A stretch of 64,000 nt of DNA from Paenibacillus planticolens. GTDB taxonomy: Bacteria; Bacillota; Bacilli; Paenibacillales; NBRC-103111. The notes below the pieces were generated by a model, which searched no databases, was not told the origin of the DNA, and saw only the letters and a program-made list of their open reading frames with translations. The stretch covers positions 434,001-498,000 of the forward strand of contig NZ_WHNZ01000061.1 in the NCBI RefSeq assembly GCF_013141725.1, given 5' to 3'. This document shows positions 62,734 to 64,000 of the stretch, in pieces (positions within the stretch are counted from its first letter, which is position 1; each line of letters begins with the position of its first letter). The translations under genes and the position numbers were made by a program.

Positions 62734-63405
62734 TTACATGCCGAGGATCCAGGCAATTGGTATGGAAAAGAGCTCTATGATATTTTTAGCCAAGCCTAAG
62801 TAAGGATCTAATGTTACTTGCCGGAGCGGTCTTACGAACACAACGAGCAGGAAAATGACGGATGCCCATTGCTCAAACTTTTGCAACGACTCACTGTATC
62901 TTAAATCCACGAGATCCTGAATAATGCGGTAACCGTCAAGCGGCGGAATCGGGATTAAGTTAAACAAGAACAATGTGAGATTAATACTGACCATTAATTG
63001 TAAAAAGATAAGGATGGCGCTGGCGCTTCCCTTTTGCATGTCAGCCAGCCAGCCGTATTTCTGGCATAGTACTAATACAAAAAAGCTAATAAATGCAAGA
63101 ATCAAGTTGCTTACCGGTCCTGCCGCCGTTACGATAATCCCCATCAAACGGGGGCGTTTGAAATTTCCGCGGTTTACAGGAACAGGCTTTGCCCAACCGA
63201 AACCGGCAATGAGCAGCATGATCGTCCCGAAGAGATCCAAGTGGACCATAGGATTAAGGGAGACCCTGCCGAATTGATAAGCCGTAGAGTCTCCTAATTT
63301 ATAAGCGCTATACGCGTGAGCGAATTCATGAATGGTAAACGAAAGCACAAGGACCAGAATGACAAAAGGCAGCGTACTCCAGTCATAAAACAATAATCCT
63401 CCCAT
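62734..63405 (-). CDS. Site-2-protease family (M50) metallopeptidase
   Basis: This 223-residue intramembrane zinc protease-like protein has the HExxH-type motif IHEFAHAY at residues 25-32 and the second metal motif NLIPIPPLDGYRI at about 155. It has about five hydrophobic segments and no PDZ domain, so it is of the small rhomboid-length class. The substrate is unknown. It lies between rsmE and prmA, 10 bases from the latter, and is probably cotranscribed. Confidence 0.92.
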   Translation of the reverse strand: MGGLLFYDWSTLPFVILVLVLSFTIHEFAHAYSAYKLGDSTAYQFGRVSLNPMVHLDLFGTIMLLIAGFGWAKPVPVNRGNFKRPRLMGIIVTAAGPVSNLILAFISFFVLVLCQKYGWLADMQKGSASAILIFLQLMVSINLTLFLFNLIPIPPLDGYRIIQDLVDLRYSESLQKFEQWASVIFLLVVFVRPLRQVTLDPYLGLAKNIIELFSIPIAWILGM

Positions 63406-63415
63406 AGACGGACAC

Positions 63416-64000
63416 CTACAGCTTTCTAGCTACGATCACTACCCAATTCGAATCATAGTTTTTCTCTACAATTGTGAATTTGGCGTCAACCAGCGCTTTT
63501 TCGACTAGCTCTTCCTTAGCGGTAATAATACCGGACGTAATGTAATAGCCACCTTGCTGCAGTACCTCATAGACATCGTCAACAAAGGTTACAATAACTT
63601 CAGCCAAAATGTTCGCGACAACGAGCTGCACCGGAATCGAGACGCCAAGCTTGTCAGCGCCTTCTGTTTCGCTTTCTTTCAGAACGCCGAGCAAATCGCT
63701 CAATTTGACCGTGATTTTGTCTTCAAGTCCATTTTGCTTCGTATTATCTTCGGCACTTGTAACAGCGACAGGGTCCAAGTCCACAGCCAGCACATGCTTG
63801 GCTCCGAGCTTTGCGGCGGCAACGGATAAAATACCGGAACCCGTCCCTACGTCAATCACATCGTCCCCTGGCTTCAGTACGTTCTCCAGTGTTTTCAAGC
63901 ACAGCGACGTTGTCGCGTGTGTGCCTGTCCCGAACGCCATGCCTGGATCAAGCTCCAAAATCAGCTCACCCGGTGAAGCCGTGTACTCTTCCCAAGTCGG
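63416..64000 (-). CDS. prmA: Ribosomal protein L11 methyltransferase PrmA, C-terminal part
   Basis: The frame is open to the right edge, so the N-terminal third of the gene is outside the window; 194 residues are visible. They contain DPGMAFGTGTHATTSLCL and DVGTGSGILSVAAAKLGA (SAM motif), DLDPVAVTSAEDN and VANILAEVI, which are diagnostic of PrmA. The enzyme trimethylates ribosomal protein L11. The order prmA, then rsmE and mtaB, matches yqeT-yqeU-yqeV in B. subtilis, apart from the M50 gene inserted after prmA. Confidence 0.94.
   Translation of the reverse strand, partial: PTWEEYTASPGELILELDPGMAFGTGTHATTSLCLKTLENVLKPGDDVIDVGTGSGILSVAAAKLGAKHVLAVDLDPVAVTSAEDNTKQNGLEDKITVKLSDLLGVLKESETEGADKLGVSIPVQLVVANILAEVIVTFVDDVYEVLQQGGYYITSGIITAKEELVEKALVDAKFTIVEKNYDSNWVVIVARKL

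Noticed and set aside
1-64000. tRNA or rRNA genes, prophage or integrase in the window
   Set aside because: I saw no tRNA-like cloverleaf, rRNA signature, integrase, transposase or phage structural gene. A tRNA search program would be needed to exclude them fully.

Overview
The window reads as a low-to-medium GC, endospore-forming Firmicute, most likely Paenibacillus or a close relative. Three things suggest this: the sporulation genes yqfC/yqfD, the Bacillales housekeeping order yqeY-floA-phoH-era-recO-dnaG-sigA, and strong Gram-positive ribosome binding sites with frequent TTG and GTG starts. Almost everything is on the minus strand. The only plus-strand genes are a truncated subtilase at the left edge, a TetR/flavoenzyme fusion at 21.7 kb and a Na/Pi cotransporter at 59.4 kb.

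Layout. (1) 0-0.9 kb: subtilase 3' end and the RNase P RNA. (2) 0.9-20.3 kb: a conserved macromolecular-synthesis and sporulation block, read right to left: hit, rpsU, yqeY, short nfeD and floA, yqfC-yqfD-phoH-pgpH-ybeY-dgkA-cdd-era-yqzL-recO, ppsR, yqxD, dnaG, rpoD (sigA), a membrane protein, trmK, nif3. yqzL is a 50-codon gene. (3) 20.4-23.6 kb: rsgA, divergent from a TetR/FAD-oxidoreductase fusion. (4) 23.9-40.1 kb: an alpha-glucan to cyclic tetrasaccharide (cycloalternan) operon with LacI, two permeases, a binding protein, a cytosolic GH31, a thioesterase-like protein, 3-alpha-isomaltosyltransferase (CtsY) and 6-alpha-glucosyltransferase (CtsZ). (5) 40.2-43.4 kb: a GH26-like secreted enzyme and a trypsin-fold protein. 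(6) 43.5-55.8 kb: the addB-addA-sbcD-sbcC DNA repair operon. (7) 55.9-59.3 kb: a CitA-type citrate synthase, a repeat-rich gene-free stretch and an RlmI-like rRNA methyltransferase. (8) 59.4-64 kb: nptA, then mtaB, rsmE, an M50 peptidase and prmA, which is cut by the right edge.

How the genes work together. In the cts operon, CtsZ and CtsY carry signal peptides and carbohydrate-binding modules. They should convert starch or maltodextrin outside the cell into a cyclic tetrasaccharide. The CtsUVW importer (no ATPase gene here) would bring it in and the cytosolic GH31 (CtsX-like) would open it. The LacI repressor has two matching operators and a cre-like palindrome around the operon promoter. 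As I recall B. subtilis, mtaB-nptA lies directly next to rpsU-yqeY. Here the two halves are about 39 kb apart, with regions 3 to 7 between them.

The most unusual structure is a pair of diverged, colinear repeats of about 280 bp (23680-23957 on +, 57572-57852 on -). Each lies in the 3' untranslated region of its upstream gene. Each carries nested inverted cores and ends in an intrinsic terminator. Marker blocks sit at nearly identical internal distances in the two copies. I do not recognise this element as a named family.
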